From assembly GCA_030765325.1 (NCBI GenBank), contig JAVCCT010000348.1, positions 1 to 7,663 of the forward strand: a DNA stretch of 7,663 nt, written 5' to 3'. The notes beneath the pieces were generated by a model. The model made no database searches and had not been told where the DNA came from. It was given only the letters and a program-made list of their open reading frames with translations. Source of the stretch: Candidatus Stygibacter frigidus (lineage in GTDB: Bacteria > Cloacimonadota > Cloacimonadia > Cloacimonadales > TCS61). Both the position numbers and the translations under genes were made by a program. This document shows positions 5,879 to 7,663 of the stretch, in pieces (within the stretch, counting starts at the first letter, position 1; each line of letters starts with the position of its first letter).

Positions 5879-7585
5879 ATGTCATTTAATCCCCAATTTG
5901 CCCGTTTAGGTGAGATCCTGGTACACATGGGTAAGGTTACAGAAGATCAGATCAAAGAAGCACTTGTGAAACAGAATAATTTCAGACTTAAGATAGGGGA
6001 GACTCTAGTTAAATTAGGATACCTGACAGAAAGGGATCTTCTGAAAGCTCTGGAACAACAGCTTGATATTCCGGTTGTTGTGGAAAATGATCTGCTGGAT
6101 TTGAAAGTTTCGGTTGTAAAGCTGATTCCAGAACCCTTTGCGGTTGAAAATCGGTGTATTGCTGTTAATAAAACAGATATAACTCTGTATGTGGCAATGA
6201 CCGATCCTGAAAATATTGTGATTCTTGATAGTCTAAAAAAGATCATTGATTTACCGATCTCCCCACTTTTGATTGGTGAAAGTGTTCTTACAGACACTCT
6301 GGAAAGATATTACAAATCTATTAGAACTTCTTCCCAGGTGGAAGATGCGGTAGGTAACTTTGAATTCGTAGCGGTTGATGAAGAAGAAAATGAGATATCT
6401 ATTGATACTAAGGGAGATGAAGATGCTCCTGCGGTAAAACTGATCAATCTTATTATCACAGAAGCTATTAAATCAGGATGTACTGATATTCATATTGAAC
6501 CTCTTTCCAAGAGTTCAAGAGTGAGATTCAGGGTGGATGGAGCTCTACGTGAAGTAATGGCTCCGCCTATCAGCATGCACCCAGGTCTTGTATCTATTAT
6601 CAAGGTAATGTCAAAGCTTAATATTGCTGAAAGAAGATTACCTCAAGATGGTCATATCTCCTTGAAAACAGCGATGAAGAGCGTGGATGTTCGTGTTTCT
6701 ATAGCCCCTACCGTAGTGGGTGAAAAAGTCGTTATGAGACTCCTCGATAAAGGAGATTTTGGCTTTACCCTCACTAATCTGGGATTTACAGACGATAACC
6801 TTGATATGTTTAAAAAATGGATCAAGAGACCCTATGGAATCAATATTGTTTCAGGTCCTACTGGTAGTGGTAAATCCACTACTCTCCATGCCGCTCTAAA
6901 AGAAATCATGGATATTGAAAATAATATCGTTACAGTTGAAGACCCTGTGGAATACCGTCTGGATGGTATCTGTCAGATTGAGGCAAATCCTAAGATAGGG
7001 CTTACTTTTGGAAAAGCTCTTCGCTCAGTTTTGCGTCAGGACCCGGATATCGTATTGATTGGTGAAATTAGAGATCATGAAACGGCAGATATTGCCATCA
7101 AGTTCTCACTTACCGGTCACCTGGTATTCTCCACCCTGCATGCAAATGATGCACCTTCCACTGTTACTCGTCTTATCGATATCGGCATTCCTCCCTATCT
7201 GGTTGCCAGTTCATTGAATCTTGTCATGTCACAGAGACTTGTAAGAAATGTCTGTCCACATTGTGTAAAAGACTATAAACCGTCAGATAATGAGCTGATA
7301 AATATAGGAATGAGTCGGGAAGAAGCTGATAAAATCAATTTCAAGAAAGGAGCTGGTTGCGTCCATTGCGACAATACAGGGTATTCTGGTCGTACAGGTA
7401 TCTTTGAAATGCTGGAAGTAACCCCCAAGATCAGACACTTGATCTTTGATGGTGCTAATCAGGACTTTATCCGTGATGCTGCTCTTGAAAATGGAATGCT
7501 TTCGCTTCATGAAAGCGCCATTATTAAAATGAAAGAAGGTAAGACTTCTATCAACGAGGTAATCAAGTTTACTGTCGTTGAATAG
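5879..7585 (+). CDS. gspE: GspE/PilB-family secretion/pilus assembly ATPase with N-terminal MshEN c-di-GMP-binding module
   Basis: Cytoplasmic hexameric ATPase that powers pilin or pseudopilin assembly at the inner-membrane platform. Its 568 residues are normal for the family. The N-terminus carries two 24-residue MshEN-type motifs: RLGEILVHMG... at 9-32 ending in Gln32, a 5-residue linker, and KIGETLVKLG... at 38-61 ending in Gln61. This 24-5-24 layout is the known c-di-GMP-binding arrangement. The N2 and ATPase domains follow with RLPQDGHI (253-260), Walker A GPTGSGKST (326-334), Asp box VEDPVEYR (353-360), Walker B DPDIVLIGEIRD (388-399, Glu396), His box TGHLVFSTLHAND (412-424) and a zinc motif C459-x2-C462 / C494-x2-C497. 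All key catalytic residues are present. The frame closes with adjacent in-frame stops TAG TAA (7583-7588). PilB and MshE are close alternatives; the symbol is by family and by the following gspF-type gene. Whether the machine is a pilus or a T2SS cannot be settled here. Confidence 0.96.
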   Translation: MSFNPQFARLGEILVHMGKVTEDQIKEALVKQNNFRLKIGETLVKLGYLTERDLLKALEQQLDIPVVVENDLLDLKVSVVKLIPEPFAVENRCIAVNKTDITLYVAMTDPENIVILDSLKKIIDLPISPLLIGESVLTDTLERYYKSIRTSSQVEDAVGNFEFVAVDEEENEISIDTKGDEDAPAVKLINLIITEAIKSGCTDIHIEPLSKSSRVRFRVDGALREVMAPPISMHPGLVSIIKVMSKLNIAERRLPQDGHISLKTAMKSVDVRVSIAPTVVGEKVVMRLLDKGDFGFTLTNLGFTDDNLDMFKKWIKRPYGINIVSGPTGSGKSTTLHAALKEIMDIENNIVTVEDPVEYRLDGICQIEANPKIGLTFGKALRSVLRQDPDIVLIGEIRDHETADIAIKFSLTGHLVFSTLHANDAPSTVTRLIDIGIPPYLVASSLNLVMSQRLVRNVCPHCVKDYKPSDNELINIGMSREEADKINFKKGAGCVHCDNTGYSGRTGIFEMLEVTPKIRHLIFDGANQDFIRDAALENGMLSLHESAIIKMKEGKTSINEVIKFTVVE

Positions 7586-7605
7586 TAAGGCTTATATAAT
7601 CAGGC

Positions 7606-7612
7606 AGAAGGA
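7606..7612 (+). promoter_or_regulatory. Ribosome binding site of the GspF/PilC-type gene
   Basis: AGAAGGA lies 6 bases before the ATG at 7619, in the 33-base gap after the ATPase stop. It supports the start of the next, truncated gene. The gap holds no visible terminator, so transcription probably continues. Confidence 0.7.
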
Positions 7613-7618
7613 AAATAT

Positions 7619-7663
7619 ATGGCTGCTTTTCAATATATAATTAAGGATGTCAAAGGGGCACGC
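7619..7663 (+). CDS. gspF: GspF/PilC-type inner-membrane platform protein, N-terminal 15 residues only
   Basis: Fifteen codons are visible before the window ends, reading MAAFQYIIKDVKGAR. This resembles the usual opening of GspF/PilC proteins, of the form MAxFxYxAxDxxGxx. Family members are polytopic inner-membrane proteins that couple the ATPase to pilin or pseudopilin extraction and assembly. The call rests on three points: the N-terminal match, a good ribosome binding site, and the position directly after a GspE/PilB ATPase, where this gene is most often found. No domain can be verified in so short a fragment. PilC and MshG are equivalent names depending on the machine. Confidence 0.75.
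   Translation, partial: MAAFQYIIKDVKGAR

Noticed and set aside
7498..7516. Perfect 6-bp inverted repeat (GCTTTC / GAAAGC, 7-base loop) as a possible terminator
   Set aside because: It lies inside the ATPase coding sequence, in the segment encoding LSLHES, and is not followed by a run of T.
7595..7600. Perfect TATAAT hexamer in the gap between the ATPase gene and the GspF/PilC-type gene, as a possible internal promoter
   Set aside because: No convincing -35 element lies 16-18 bases upstream (the bases at 7572-7577 match poorly). A start about 7 bases downstream would fall inside the ribosome binding site. Such hexamers are common by chance in AT-rich DNA.

Overview
The window is one uninterrupted stretch of plus-strand coding sequence from an AT-rich, Gram-negative-type bacterium. 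It carries part of an operon for a type IV pilus / type II secretion (T4P/T2SS) machine. The secretin implies an outer membrane. The low GC content and the very large Ig-like lipoprotein beside a GspE-like ATPase would suit an uncultured lineage of the Cloacimonadota / Fibrobacteres-Chlorobi-Bacteroidetes sort. That placement is a guess from style, not from a diagnostic marker.

Layout: (1) bases 1-1145, the C-terminal part of a secretin, the ring-shaped outer-membrane channel; its 5' end lies outside the window. (2) 1148-5866, a 1572-residue predicted lipoprotein made almost wholly of immunoglobulin-like domains. Eight are near-identical tandem copies with a 312-bp (104-residue) period at 1247-3739, followed by about six diverged domains and a cysteine-containing, acidic C-terminal region. 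(3) 5879-7585, a complete GspE/PilB-family ATPase with an N-terminal MshEN-type c-di-GMP-binding module and a four-cysteine zinc motif. (4) 7619-7663, the first 15 codons of a GspF/PilC-type inner-membrane platform protein, cut by the window end.

The genes are separated by 2, 12 and 33 bases, each with a good ribosome binding site. Two of these sites overlap or abut the preceding stop codon, so the block is almost certainly one transcript with translational coupling. The secretin is the outer-membrane exit, the platform protein and ATPase are the inner-membrane motor, and the Ig-repeat lipoprotein sits where a machine-specific component or cargo would be encoded. The order secretin - x - ATPase - platform recalls gspD-E-F and also the MSHA pilus locus (mshL ... 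mshE-mshG).

The most interesting element is the Ig-repeat lipoprotein: its position inside the core machinery operon, its homogenised tandem DNA repeat, and the pattern of conserved blocks and variable islands between copies. There is no non-coding stretch over 33 bases, no RNA gene, no mobile element and no CRISPR array.
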